A DNA stretch of 64,000 nucleotides from Chlorocebus sabaeus (taxonomy: Eukaryota > Chordata > Mammalia > Primates > Cercopithecidae): positions 75,301,133-75,365,132 of the forward strand of contig NC_132911.1 in NCBI RefSeq assembly GCF_047675955.1, read 5' to 3'. The notes beneath the pieces were generated by a model. That model ran no database searches. It was not told the DNA's origin and worked only from the letters and a program-made list of their open reading frames with translations. Positions 35,098-47,967 of this stretch are shown here, in pieces. The first letter of the stretch is position 1, and the number at the start of each line of letters is the position of its first letter. A program made the position numbers and the translations under genes.

Positions 35098-36624
35098 GTG
35101 AGTGTCTGCCTTCTCACTGTTTACTTTGCACCTTGTTTCTTCATCAGTATATGCTTTGTTATTAGTTGGTTTGTTATTAGTTGAAATCATTAATATGATT
35201 TCAGTTGTCAAATTCGTAAAACTACTGTTATATTTCCTCTTTAGGTGATAATGTGACTTACTAATCCGTATTCATTGTTAGGAGATTCATGTTTCCAGGT
35301 TATTGTAACATTGCATAGATTGGTTTTGTTTCGCCAAATGCATATACATATATACACATGTATATTATACGTATTTGTGTGCATAACATTTTTAACCTTT
35401 GAGTGTGTTTTATCTTCTTACTGATCATGTCCACACTGCAATATCAATTTGTGTTGTTTTGTTGTATGACCAATTAAAACTTGGTATTATTTCCTTTATT
35501 TTATTTTCCCTTTTGTTGTTAGATATAGCTGAATTTGTTTAAATGTAAACATTAGACTGGATTGTTTCTAAATATCAATGAAATAATTTGTGTGCCTAGT
35601 GTTCTTATGGCTTCGGCTATGAAAATATAAATAAGTAAAAAAAAGTATTGTTTATGGCGCGTACAACATCATTTAGGTGATATACACAATTTATTTACTT
35701 AAAGATTAAATAGCATACTTTAAATGTAGAACAATTACAATTATTTCTGTGTAATTAATACATATGAATATTTATATAAATTTTATATAAGTAGAAATAC
35801 CTACTTTGATCCATGTATACTTAAGATTAAACGTATAAGGTTATATGTATTGTTGCTACCTGTAATGCAGTCATTTAGGTACTATGCATATTTTTACAAC
35901 TTCAACATATGGAAAGATACATTACATATTGCATTATATTTATTTCTACTATAGTCTATTGAAAAATTATTTCTTCATAGATAATATTTTGCTTATTCAT
36001 TACTAAGCCTCAGGACCTTGATGACTCAGAGCATACCTTTCACTAGAGGTTCGATAAATTATCTATGTTAGAATATTCCAGAATTCCATCCATATGCAAA
36101 ACTCTTAACCATCATTTCCCAGTCACCATGGTGATCTTTCATTACACAATTTTTTTTAAAAAAAAGCTAACTGCTGTAAAATTATTGTCTTTTTTGATGT
36201 GATATTCCAGTATGTGTTAGTGAAGGCTTTTAAAACTTATAATGTTATGTAATTTTTAGTAATAGGAAAAATATAAAATCAGTTGTTTCTGATATGAGAT
36301 GCTTTGATTTTTATTCCAGCAGTGATTCTTTGAATGTGTAAATATTCTTCATTTTTCTTTTAGCATAAATACATTCATTTCAAGTGTTTATGAAAAATGG
36401 GTACTATCAAAAATTGAAACTTTGCTGATGTAGCAGAAAATTAATCTCTGCATAAGGTGCCTTTTCATCTGAAACTTTTTTCTTCCCATTTTGATAGGCA
36501 ATCAGAGAGAAATTTAAATTATTTATAGGAAAGTAGTTCTAGTGTGTAAGTGGATTTTATAGAGCAAATAAAATAAAAGCAAGCAGTCCTGTTTCCTCTC
36601 CTTTTGGGCTTTGGCTTCAGGTAA

Positions 36625-36740
36625 AGCATGCCTACTGCGGAGTGCAGACTGGGTGTGGATGTAGTCACCCAGACCGCGGCAGGTCCCTGCACCGGCAGGC
36701 CTCATGCGAGAGTCAGCGTGAGGGCGGCCACTGACAAGAG
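36625..36740. other. Small CpG-rich block inside the intron
   Basis: Seven CpGs occur within about 100 bp (36637-36726), including GACCGCGGC and CACCGGC, while the flanks have almost none. No convincing ORF or repeat identity. It may be a decayed repeat, an unmethylated regulatory element, or a remnant minor promoter. Confidence 0.5.
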
Positions 36741-38702
36741 CTGCAGAAGGCCCATAGGTGACCTTTAACAGGCATTTCCATCATTGTGAAGTCCAGATAA
36801 GACAGTCATTTAAATTAACTTAAAAATAAGGAAGACTAAGTATGTTAAAATATTTTGCTCAGTAGAATATACCGGTACATATATGGAAGAGCAATTATGA
36901 AATACTGGTAGTTAATTTTTTTGTATATGAAGAAATGAATAGGACTAATACGTTTTCATTTTCTCAACATTTTATTGGCAAGTTCTCTCCTACAAAATAA
37001 GAACCATGCAGTACTGAAACAGTGTGTGTGTTTAGGGTTCCCCTTAGATAGTTTTATGTGAGTGATGTGTGGTTTGTTTTCTAAGCACATGTGGAGAAAT
37101 AACGTATTTCTGAATATTTACTTTTTATAGCTTGATATCACATTCATATTTAGGAATATCGCATTTTATTAGATTTTTGCATAACTAAAATAAGTTCAAA
37201 CTATTAAAACATTTTAGGTAATTATGGGATCTCCTCAACCAAACTGGAAAATACATAGAATTTATTCTTTATCTTAAACTTAATTGTTTTATGTCTTGGA
37301 AATGAATTTTTTTAGACTTGACTTCAGACAAATACACAATTACTCATCTCACCCTGTTTCAGGTAATCTTCATTAATGTACTTTACAAGCGTTGTGGTGG
37401 TTAGAAAGTGTAGTTAGAAGGTATCGATATAAATGAGAATAAATGAAGTTTCTCAATCTCCTGACATACTGTTTTATTTTAGTAGTCAGTTTGAAAATAT
37501 GGACCCAAAGTTCCCTCATGATTGATGTTACATGTCTGTTTAGATACAAACAATATTGGAAAGTTCTAGGTTTTTAATTAAGTGTGTGAATCAGTTTATC
37601 ATGCTACTTATATGTCTCATAGTATATCTATTTCATTCCTCTCTGTCACCACTAGAGGAGTTAAGCTTAAAATTAGTGAATTCATTAATGTCTGGCAAAC
37701 TTCTCTGGCATATAGTCTTTATAGATTTTCCTGTTTCTTCTTTGAAATCTTATTTAGTTTGAAAACAGCAGTGTTTACTGATGAATTAAAGGAATGAAAT
37801 CAAGAAATTCATTACAATTTAGGAGTCTTTAAAATGTCAATCACCTCCCCTAACTCTACAATGAACATTTTCAGCTACATATGCCATGATTTATATTTAA
37901 GTGACTTCTCTGCAGCCCGACTGAAAATCATCTCCGCCCTATAGAAGTTAATTAGGTCAATGGAACTTCCATTTAGTTTACACAGTTGCTGGCTTTGCCT
38001 GCATTTATATAGGTTGTCTTTTTTCACTCAGAGATATTTTTTATTTCCTGCCACCACTTGTTCCTATAATGAGGCTAAGAAAACAAGAAAATCTCCTGTA
38101 TCAAAAACCATAACTTCATCTGAAGAACAAACAAGAAGGGAATGGAATGGAAAGGCAGAGAATATTAAGTTTCTTCTTAAGTCTGCTGCCAAATTATCCT
38201 AAGACTCAATGTTTGTAGGTTCTGTACTCACAGGCTAGTGCCTATTTTCATGGTTCATCTAAGGGATAAAGACAGAAAGACACTGAGCTACAGCCTCAAG
38301 TACTGTGCTTTTTTATTTCCTACATGAAATGTTCTTCAGTTATAATAGTTGTTTGTTTCATATTTCAAAACTTTCAGCTATTCACATTTTTATACATCCT
38401 TCCAACCCCTCTGTGAATTGTTACTGTTGAAGTTAACCATTGGTTGGTTTCACCCAGTTTATACATCTTTGCAATATAAAAATATAAACAGGTAAAAATA
38501 GAAAATAGTAGCATAAATGAACGCTCGACTTGCAATGAGGAAAGCACCGTAAGAAGTGATATGTTTCCAAATGAATTAATGCATATTTTTGTTACTATTA
38601 ACTCAAGCTTGACCTAGCAGACACTAATGGATGGTTGTGAAAACACCAACCATGGCCTGTCTTTCAACTGTTTTCCCTCTTCCTTTGGACAATTAGTCTG
38701 AA

Positions 38703-38760
38703 AAACTTGTCTTGAAACAGATAGATTTGTCTTTAGGTGACGTAAAACCAAATGCAATTA
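38703..38760 (+). repeat. Dispersed 58-bp duplication, copy 1
   Basis: 53 of 58 bases agree with 39226-39283, with no gaps. It includes TGACGTAA and ATGCAATT. Confidence 0.9.
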
Positions 38761-38867
38761 GAGGCCAAGATGGAACAGAAATTCTTTTAAGAAATAGGCT
38801 TCTTGGTGATACTTCTATTAGATGATCATCAAATCTGAGAGGATTTGTAATGTTTGGGAATCTGTGC

Positions 38868-38890
38868 AAGCCTTTACATGGTAAAGGCTT
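38868..38890. repeat. Perfect 10-bp inverted repeat, 3-nt loop
   Basis: AAGCCTTTAC and GTAAAGGCTT flank ATG. It lies between the two 58-bp copies. Confidence 0.9.
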
Positions 38891-39225
38891 TGTGTTGATA
38901 TTTGTGTTAAGCATGAGAAGTAGTTGGGAAAGGTTCCTTCGAAGGACTCAGGGCTGTGGCCCTAAAAGGATTTTTATTTACGTACGTAATTAAGGCCTTG
39001 TTTGCAAAGCAGTGATTCTTTCCATCTTTGTTTTCGCTGGTTGTCTTAAGTCCATGGGAGCTTAAGATTGGTCAGTTCATATATTGCTGGTTTGAGTGTT
39101 TATTTTTGGTTGTCTTGGAGTAAGGAGTGAGGAAGGCCAAAAAAAAGTGTGAGCAAGCAAAAATCTGAGCTCTAATTCTGAGTTTTCTCTATTGTAAACT
39201 TAGACGCAAACTCAAGAAGAAGCTT

Positions 39226-39283
39226 AAACTTGTCTTGAAAGGGATAGATTTGTCTTTAGATGACGTAAAACCAGATGCAATTG
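39226..39283 (+). repeat. Dispersed 58-bp duplication, copy 2
   Basis: Same orientation as copy 1 and 523 bp downstream of it. The similarity stops abruptly at both ends, so only this short piece was copied or kept. TGACGTAA is preserved in both copies. Confidence 0.9.
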
Positions 39284-40087
39284 GAATCTTCACTGCACAT
39301 AGGATTTCAGGAATTCTGATGGTAATTCAAATAGTAATTTTGAATTGGTATATCAGATTTCCTAGGTGATAACAGATACAATCTCGAATTAGGTAGCTAA
39401 ATTTTCTCCATTTAAAATTTACTGTGTATTACATATTTTAGGCTGATAGGTTCAGTTTTATACATTATCAGAATCGTTTTAAGCTGTTTTTATCATTTTT
39501 ACAAAACTTAGAACACTAGTAAATTATCTGGATTTGTTTTTCTCGCTGTAATTTTAATTTAGTAAAATATAATGCTATCCAACTAGATTATTTTTAAGAA
39601 ATCTGATTTACAAGAAATGTCTAAACTGGGGCAGATGTGTATAAAATTATGGTTTGAGGCTGTATTTTATAGTCTATGTTTATATATTTGTGGTTAAATA
39701 TTCTGTTGTCAATAGAAACATGGTAATATAACTTTATTATTGTTTACATTCTGCACAGGATTTAGTTTCTGGAAGATTAAGGGACATTGTGAATAAAAGA
39801 GTTTCTAAATGACATTTTTAGTTTGTCTGTAACCACAGAATTGGCCTCTTATAAATTGTTCTTAAATAAAAGCCATGAAAGAATGAACAAATAATTTGTT
39901 AGGATTTAATATTTTCCTATGTCATATATATAGGAATAATTTTCACATGTCTGTTGCTAATTAATTATAATAATGCTGGCTAATTATTATGAATAACCTA
40001 TTAGTCACTGTGATGACTATTTTCTATGTTTTGCTTTATTAATCTTTAGAAAACAAATTTTAAAACATTGTCAGCAAAATAGCTAAG

Positions 40088-40285
40088 AGTCTGGGCTTGA
40101 ATTCCAGCTTCACTATTTGCTGGCTGTGTGAACTCAGACAAGTCAGCCTCTGGGTGGCTATTTTCTCATCTGTAAAATGGGGATAATAACAGAACTTACA
40201 TCAGGCTTTCTGTGAGGATGTAACATAAAATTTGCAGCATAATTGGAACTTATAAGTGCTCAGTATTTATTAACTGCTATGCCAT
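40088..40285 (+). repeat. MIR SINE, well preserved
   Basis: Nearly the full MIR order: 'gagtctgggcttgaattccagc', 'ctggctgtgtgaactcagacaagtc', 'ttctcatctgtaaaatggggataataacag', 'tgtgaggatgtaac', and a 'agtgctcagtatttatta' end. Confidence 0.9.
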
Positions 40286-43161
40286 ATATAATTAAGTCAC
40301 TTCTACAGTGTGATTCCCATTTTATGAACCAAAAAAATCCAAGACTTAAACACCAAGTTTAAAGTCACATGGCTTGTAATTGGTACCACTGGCATGTGAG
40401 CAGGTACTTGAATTAAGTTCTGAGTCCAGAGCCTGGGTTTTTAATCATCATATTATTCTCTGGAGAGAATGTGTGATTTGCATCATCTACAAATGCCTTT
40501 TCTAATACGTTTTACTAAACATTGGTGCTTTCATTGCCACACTGGTGCCTTCATGGCTGGATGATGCCATTCCCTAGCAAACAGCAGCGCTGTGCAAGAA
40601 CCAGTGGCAGAGGCTTTGATGACAAGGACTTCGTTATAAGGATGACTCTTCAGGGTGGTTACAGTCCGGTCTTGAAGTTCTGATGTGCATGAGTGTGTGA
40701 GATTCCTTCCTGTGGTCCACGTGCACATTGTATTGCATCATTAGGTTAACTTTAGGGGATTCTTTCTTGTTTTCAAAGCTTTAGACTTAATTATAATTTC
40801 ATCAACTGTCTGCCTGTTAAGCCTCTCTGAGATCAAATGGAGATGGGAAATCATCTCTGCTTTTTATTATAATGGTCATTATCATATGCACATTTGGTTT
40901 GGGGCAGTGTTACTGTGAAATTTAAAAACTGGTTGCAGTTTTGCTACTGCTCAGAGTAAATGTTTTCTACCTCAGAAAATATTTCTAAGTAGGTGGTAAA
41001 TTTGGTCACACTTTTCTTGACTTTGAGAACCAAATTATACCAGCCAAACAACACTGTTAGCATTTGTTGGGGCTCCATTGGAGTAGTAATGACCAAATCT
41101 GAGAGTTGAGAACATGCTTGGGATGTTCTAGGATCAGCAAGGAGCCCAGTGTGGCTGGAGGAGAGAGAATGGCTGGGAGTAAAAGAGGTAAAATCAGAGG
41201 AATAGAGGGGTGGCACGTGTGAGCCTTGTAGGGTGGCAGATAGGCTCTAGCCTCTCACCTGCAGCTAACTGTATCTTTCATAATAAGAATAGGAACTCCA
41301 GTGCTGATTGCCTGCAACTAGGCTCAGGGTTTCTAGAGCGAGGCTTCCTGATAACTAAGGTCTAGATGTAGACAACTTTTCCCTACTTCCAGTTGCTAAT
41401 AGTATAGAGAATCACAGTTCTGTGGCATCTCTGTGCTGCCTGGGCCAGAACTTTGGTATGAGCAGAAATATATCTCCCTGAGAACATCCAGTATTCTGGG
41501 AGAAACCTCTGGTTCCCTCCCGGGAGATATGTGAACGTTTAGTGAATGGTAGTATTTGGGCAAATTCATATGCCTTTGGTGACAGATTCCCTGCTTTTAA
41601 GTAAGTCCTGATTTCTTATGATATCCAAGGATGCCTTGGTGTGAGCAGTATATAAATAAAGTGGGGTCTGTTACATTTCTTCTCACCTTGCTAACTTGGA
41701 GTAAGGGTCAAGAGTAATTCATTCTCCTCTCTTTCACTCTAAGCATACAATACAGTAGAAAAAAAATGCATACATATTACAAATTTTCCACTTTTGCTTT
41801 GGGTAGGAAAAAAATTATCTGTCATATGTCAGTGACTGCCAAATATTGCTTATACTGTGGTAGAGAGAAAGCAAGTCTTCATAAGGTTATCAAGGGTTTG
41901 TGTTAATTTTTAGGACACACAATTTGTAAGTGAGAGCTTATTATGATTATGTTCATGGTAATTTGCTAGTTTTACAGATTTTGAGTTTTGTTTTGTTTTG
42001 TTTTGTTTTTGCATGCCTCCAGTATCCCATTATACCAAAAAATGGTAGACAGATTCTACCAAACACATTCCAAAGAGGTATGTTTATGTACTCCTCATAA
42101 TACAAATTAGGAACTTTTTCTTAACATTGTAACATGAATCAAAATCTATAATCCTTACCCATTTTATCATTGTATTTATTACTAATAGGGCATTTTAAGT
42201 GGAAAGAATCCTTTTTGTCAACAATAAAGAATATGAACTACATTGACTAAGTTTTTGAGTACATCATATGCCCTCTACCTACATTTATCCTCAAAACAAT
42301 CTTTAGGGTAACTTTTAGGCACCTCATTTTAAAGAGTTTAAGTGACTAGTCTGTGTATGCAGTGTATTAACTGTGTTGCGGAAGAGATGCAAAGGCCTAA
42401 CAGGCTGATTTCAAAGCTATATTCTTTACACTTTAAAACATGGACTCCTCAATAGCACTGCTTAGGTTACTAGCCAAAAAGCTGAGTTCTTGCTGAAATA
42501 GTTTATCTTCCCTAAGAAGTGTTTATGTTACCTTATCTAAGATTGTGCCCAAGATGAAAGATATGCAACATTCATTTATATGTGTGCCTCACCTAGAAGA
42601 GTTTCTAAGTTTCTCGAAGCGGGGACACACGTGTTCACTCTAGTGTCCTTAGCATCTAATGGGAGGATTGGCAATAAAGTCAAATAAAAAAAAAATTGTT
42701 AAATGAATGCCTCATATTACTAAGCATATAATGTACATGAATGATTATAAGAGAAGAGCATTCATTAAGTTTGTTTACAATGCATTAACGATTCAATAAG
42801 TATCTAGAGCCTGTTTTTCAAATTTTTGAAATTGATCATTTCACAGACAATTCATATAGTTGCTATGGGCTGTCCATCCACAGAACATTCACAGTCAACA
42901 TTGTTGCAGGTTGTGAATTTGATCTATAGTGACTGACTTGCTTTTGACCCATAGTAAATAACTGCTTCATAAATAGAAACTTCAACTGTTAGTATATTAA
43001 TAGTGATGAAGCAACTTCCACATACAACCGTTCCAAGAAACAACTGAATGATATAAGGATAAGGCAGTTAATACACTTAGGGTTGGTGTGTAGATGGTAA
43101 GATGGTAAAGGAATAATTGGAAGTAAACATTTTGAAGGTGGGGAAAAATTGCAGGAAGAAG

Positions 43162-43163
<2 letters not shown>

Positions 43164-43208
<45 letters not shown>
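43164..43208. repeat. (AT)n microsatellite
   Basis: An uninterrupted AT run of about 22 units, followed by GTATG and TATGTGTG variants to about 43280. Self-complementary and likely length-variable. Confidence 0.97.
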
Positions 43209-43216
<8 letters not shown>

Positions 43217-43243
43217 TCACTGAAGTAAAAAAATAAAAGTGTC

Positions 43244-43274
<31 letters not shown>

Positions 43275-43479
43275 GTAGTATATCTGTACTGTATATCCAC
43301 AATTACATTGTTAATTTGAGAAATATTTATTAAGTGATTCTATCTAGAAATATACCAAACTCCATTCTAGCCAAGGAGAAGTTGGCTATTTAATGTGATT
43401 TACCACCATACTTTAAGATAAGGACTATATTCTGCAGAGGAGGAGGACATCTGATCCTCACTGAAGTGATTGTGGATTG

Positions 43480-43870
43480 TGGGGACGCACACTGGTGATG
43501 CTTAACCTGAGTCCCGAAGGAGAGGTAGGAGAATACTGAGTGCCATGCCAGGAAGAAAGAGAGAGCTTGAGCTTTATAGCTGTGACAAAGACATTCCGAA
43601 TGGCAGAAGAGTGTGTGTGCGTGTGCGCGTGTGCACGTGTGCGTGTGTGTGTGTGTGTGTGTGTAAGATGAGAAGCATGCACAGAGATGGGGCTTAGATG
43701 CCAAGATGATGATGAAGGGCTCAAGATACGAAGTTCAAGAATTTGGATTCAACTGTACAGGAGCTGTGGGAGCTGAAGGCTTGTGAGTCAGAAAGTGGTA
43801 TGATTGGGTTTGTGTTTTAGAAATGCACTTAGGTAGTATTTTGAAACTGTATTCAAGGGGTAGTGGGCAT
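43480..43870 (-). repeat. L2 LINE, antisense, interrupted by a GT microsatellite
   Basis: Antisense L2 words ('taggagaatactgagtgccatgccaggaag', 'ggagctgtgggagctgaaggc', 'agaaagtggtatgattgggtttgtgtttta') lie on both sides of the GT run at 43612-43665. Confidence 0.6.
43612..43665. repeat. (GT)n/(GC) alternating purine-pyrimidine tract
   Basis: Mixed GTGTGC, GCGCGT and GTGCAC units, then about 11 pure GT units. Strictly alternating purine-pyrimidine of over 50 bp with CG steps is a classic Z-DNA-forming sequence. The long antisense ORFs containing HTHTHTH runs are artefacts of this tract. Confidence 0.95.
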
Positions 43871-44149
43871 TAAGAAGGGACCGTAGGTGAGAAGAAATGA
43901 AGGCATTTTATCTGAAATCATGTGCTTATTTACATATTGTTATCTTTTTCTGAACATATCTGATACTTGCCTTAAAGAGAGTAACGTGGAAAATGAGTAA
44001 TATTAGAAATATAGGAAGAATTGCATGCTTGTGAGAGCAGTTTTGTAGTCCGACTTACCTGAACTAAAAAATCACAATCACAATTCTGCTTTTTATTCAC
44101 GGCAACTAACATATGCCTGTTGAGGACAGAGCAGGGAGCATAGAAAGAG

Positions 44150-44372
44150 TCCTGAAGGCTGCCTGCGTCTGTTCGAAGCTTTGCCACTTACTAGTTACGA
44201 AGTGTGATGATGAATACTTACTTAACTGCTCTATGCCTCTGCTTCCTGGTCCGTAAAATGAAGGTGATGATACTGCTTGCCTGTAGTGTTGCTACAACTG
44301 TTAGATGAGTTGGTAAAGTGCTTAGAACAGAGTCTGGCTCCTAGAAAATGCTCAATGTCCACTGGCTATTAT
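44150..44372 (+). repeat. MIR SINE
   Basis: 'gctttgccacttactagttacg', 'gcctctgcttcctggtccgtaaaatgaagg', and 'gtgcttagaacagagtctggctcctagaaaatgctcaatg' (pieces) follow the MIR consensus order. Confidence 0.8.
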
Positions 44373-45076
44373 TATCTATTACTTCTGAACCTCTGCCTTC
44401 TTTGCTGTAGAATGGCATTGCCCCTTCATCACAGGTGCATGACAGTTAATCTATCCAAAATACTAAGTGTAGTTACTGGTATCTACTACATGCTCAAAAC
44501 ATAGCAGCTGTTATTAAATAATGTTATATTTTTAAAAAGAAACATATCTTCTGGGACTGGCTACTGTAATGTCTCCAGGTGAGGAAAGGATATATTCTCC
44601 TCCTTTGGGATCCTGCATATCAAGCACAGCCTTTGCAGGTATTTGCAGTACTTGAGGTACTTAGTAATTACTTGTTCAATTAATGCTCAATGTGGGTAGG
44701 GTTTATGTCTGGGTGCTCCTGTGAGTTGGTGAAGGATGGGAAGAAACACGATCTGAGATGTATATTTAGTAGATTGATTACCTTTTAGGCAAGTAAGCCA
44801 TTTTCCCACATTGATATGGTTGAGGTTGTGAGTCTGAGCCAGCTCATCTGCTTCCAATCTTCATGCACTGATTTATTTTACCACCCGCTAATTTGCAACA
44901 TACACTGATACACTTTTATTCAGTGCCCTGGTATTCTTGGACCTTCTTATTGCTGTACCATTCACTGATTGTCCAGATCTATATCAAAGGAATGATTAAG
45001 GATGATAAAACCATATTCAGAAAACACTGGGCTTTTTGGCTGATTTACAAAAGATACAGCAATTAAAGAAACATGA

Positions 45077-45245
45077 AACTGTGTGATCATGGGCTATTTA
45101 ACGTCTTTAAGCTGCAGTTTCCTCATCTATGAAATTACACAATAATAATAAATATCTCATAAAGTTGCCATGAGGAGCAAACAACCTATTGCTTGTAAAG
45201 TGCTTAGCAAAATGCATGGCATATAGTAAGTGCTCAATAAATATA
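45077..45245 (+). repeat. MIR SINE, 3' part
   Basis: 'aactgtgtgatcatgggc', 'cagtttcctcatctatgaaa' and 'agtgctcaataaatat' are MIR 3' landmarks. Confidence 0.85.
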
Positions 45246-45904
45246 AACTACATTTAAAATTATTACTCATCCATTCTAAAAGTCTACTTTAATATTGCCT
45301 GTGCCATAAATTGAGAATGTTGTATTGCTGTCTGTATTTTTTATTGGTACAATCTTTTCATACTGTTGTGCCATGCTTCCATTATTATAATAAGCTAAAA
45401 ATGTTTTGATCTCACTTTGCTTTCTAAATATAATATCTATCTGTTGAAAGTCATTGAATGGCACATTTAAGATTTGTGCATTTGATTATATAAAATTTTT
45501 ACTTTAAAAAGTCAAAAATATGAACTCTAGTTAATGATATGAATGCTGAAGTGTTTAGGGGAAGTGTATTATATCTGCAACTTCCTTTAAAATATATTAA
45601 AAATAAGATAGTTTTTTGAAGGATAGATATAGAAAAGTAAATATAGTAACATGCTAATTGTAGAGTCCAGGTGATACATCTATAGGTGTTCACTGTGTAA
45701 TTCTTCCAACTTTCCTGTCTGTATGATAAATTTTCTAGCATAATATTGGAGAAAAATGGAATCTAGTATTTATTTTTTTTTTACTGTATACAAATAAACT
45801 CTGCCAGATTCTAGAAGAAATATAAAGAGGTGTATGGTACTGCTCTTGTGTGAAAGATGATTTGTGCCAATTGGATCATTTTAGTTATATCCAATTGTAC
45901 TATT

Positions 45905-46326
45905 TTGTTTTCTGTTGCTTATAATAGAATACTCGAAACAAGGTAATTTATACAGAAAAGGAATTTATTTCTTACAGTTATGAAGGCTAAGTCCAAGGTC
46001 AAGGGCCTGTGTCTGGTGAGGGCCTTCTTGCTAGTGAGGACTCTCTCTAGAGTTCCAAGGTGGCACAGAGTGTCACATGGGGAGGGCACGGAGCATGCTA
46101 ACATGCTAGCTCAGGTTCCTCTTCCTCTTCTCATAAAGCCACCAGTTTCCCTCTCCTGATAAACCATTAATCCATGAACCCATTAGTCCATGAATGGATT
46201 AATACTTTCATGAGGGTGGAGTGCTTGTGATCCAATTACCTTTTAAAGTTCCCACCTTTCAATACTGACACATTGGGGATTAAGTTTCAAAATGAGTTTT
46301 GGAGGGAGTAAATATTCAAACCATAG
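45905..46326 (-). mobile_element. Solitary MaLR LTR (MST/MLT1-type), antisense
   Basis: Read on the minus strand it begins with a 'ctatggtttgaatatttactccc' motif, passes 'attggatcacaag', 'cctcatgaaagtattaatcc' and 'aataaattccttttctgtataaattacc', and ends near 'attataagcaaca', the order of a MaLR-class LTR. No internal retroviral sequence or coding capacity adjoins it, so it is a solo LTR remnant. Confidence 0.75.
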
Positions 46327-47129
46327 CTCCAACTAAATCAGTTGAAAGAGCAGGGGGGTAAAGCACTTGGGGAATAAAGCACCAGCTCCAAGAGCTGAAT
46401 TTTCTTCAAGCCCAGCTGCTGAAATGGCCTGCTGTACCCTTCAAACCAGTTTACCTAGTAACTAGTGAAACAACCTGCCATGACTCCAAGACTAATTTTA
46501 CCTACAGCCACCAGTCACCAGTCAGAGCTTGGCAGCCTCCCAAAGCTTCTCTAGTGCCAATGAGCTTTTCAAAACAAAATGTAACATTTCTCTTTCTAAT
46601 AAAAACCTCCAACCTTCTCTTTGTTCTTAGGACATACTGAAGACCATTCCACTCTGTGTATATGTACTGAATTGCGATTCTGTGATTTTCAAACAAAATA
46701 TTTAATTTAGATATTTGTCTATTTTATGTTGACCATGACACCTGTCTTAAGGAGCTCACAGGCTGGTAAAGGAACATAAGACTTTTTAAACATTTAGCAA
46801 AAACTAAAAGGTAATATGCCAAATAAATTATGGAGACTAGGATTTTCAGTCTGTGGCTTACTCTTCCTCAGAAACTGGGGAACAAGTACCAAAGGTTCAC
46901 AAATTCAAAAGGTTTGTCTGTAGGGTGAGGAAATTAACAGGCCACATATATATTTAACTCTTTCACATATGGACATTCTGTTATGTTTATTAAAATACAC
47001 ATTTTTTTTCTCTACAAATTCACAGTAGGTTTTTGTCATACACTTTGGGTTCTGAAATATTTTGGTGTTAGAGGGCTTCATTCTCAAGAAGGTTAGAAGC
47101 CACAGATCCGAACAAAAGTGCTCTCAGAG

Positions 47130-47500
47130 TACAGAAGAAAGAGCTCTTCAGCTTGCTAAGGTCTGGCCAGGCTTCAAGGAGGAGATGGAATCTGAGCTGA
47201 GTATTGGGAAATGGGTAGAATTTGAATAGGTGGAGAAGAGATGGAATGCATTCTAAATGAGGAAACAATACAAACAAAGGTAGGATAGTTTGGGAGACTG
47301 TTAGGAGAGCAGTTTAGCTGAAGAAGGAATTGATAGTAGATAAGGTTGGAAGGATCAGTTGGAGCCAAACTGTGGAGGACCCTGAATAGTAAGCTAAGGA
47401 ATTTGGATTTCATCCTGGAGTCGGTAGAGAAGCCATTGAATATTTTGAGCAAGGGGCTGATATGGTGGAAGTGTTTTAGGTGTTAATCTGGCAGCAGTTG
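47130..47500 (-). repeat. L2 LINE, antisense
   Basis: 'aggagatggaatctgagctgagt', 'aactgtggaggaccctgaatagtaagctaaggaatttggatttcatcctgg' (about 47370-47418) and 'gaagccattgaatattttgagcaaggggctgatatgg' (about 47430-47464) are standard antisense L2. Confidence 0.85.
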
Positions 47501-47967
47501 CAAGGATAGACTGGATTGGGGGACAGATGAGCATTAGTATAGAGGCTCATGTAATCTTCTCAGATTGTATGTCTTAGGAAACTGAGCTAGTGTAGAAGAA
47601 TGAGTTGCAAAACAAAAAGGAACATGGAGTTGTAAAAGACATTACAAAGGAGCAGTTATGATTTACCATATATTATTTCTTTTACAAAAAAAATGTCAAT
47701 TAGTCTAGACCACCCCATAAGTAATTGCACATGCTGCTATTAATATATGCTGTACTTTCCATGAATAGCAGGTTTTGAAATGGACCAATGTTTCTTTTTG
47801 GCCATGTATACCCTTAAATTCAAGTTTAGTCTGGATGTGTTTATTTGACTTTCATAAGATTGTACCAGGTGTACCATTGAACAGCTAATGTTTTTTCCTG
47901 CCCTCCTTTAAGATAAAGATGGCCTCAACTTTACTCTTTGGAGAAAGAATGATCATATGCTATATAG

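Noticed and set aside
34878..35165. A longer 95-codon reading of the MEMQ exon starting at 34878
   Set aside because: The upstream part runs through the polypyrimidine tract and acceptor of the exon, and the downstream part reads past the strong donor at 35098. Only 34974-35097 is EYA1 coding.
43390..43724. Minus-strand ORFs of 88 and 104 codons with HTHTHT runs
   Set aside because: They are translated GT microsatellite plus antisense L2.
45905..46326. Possible retroviral gene next to the LTR-like sequence
   Set aside because: Only LTR text is present. Neither flank shows gag, pol or env-like sequence, so it is a solo LTR.
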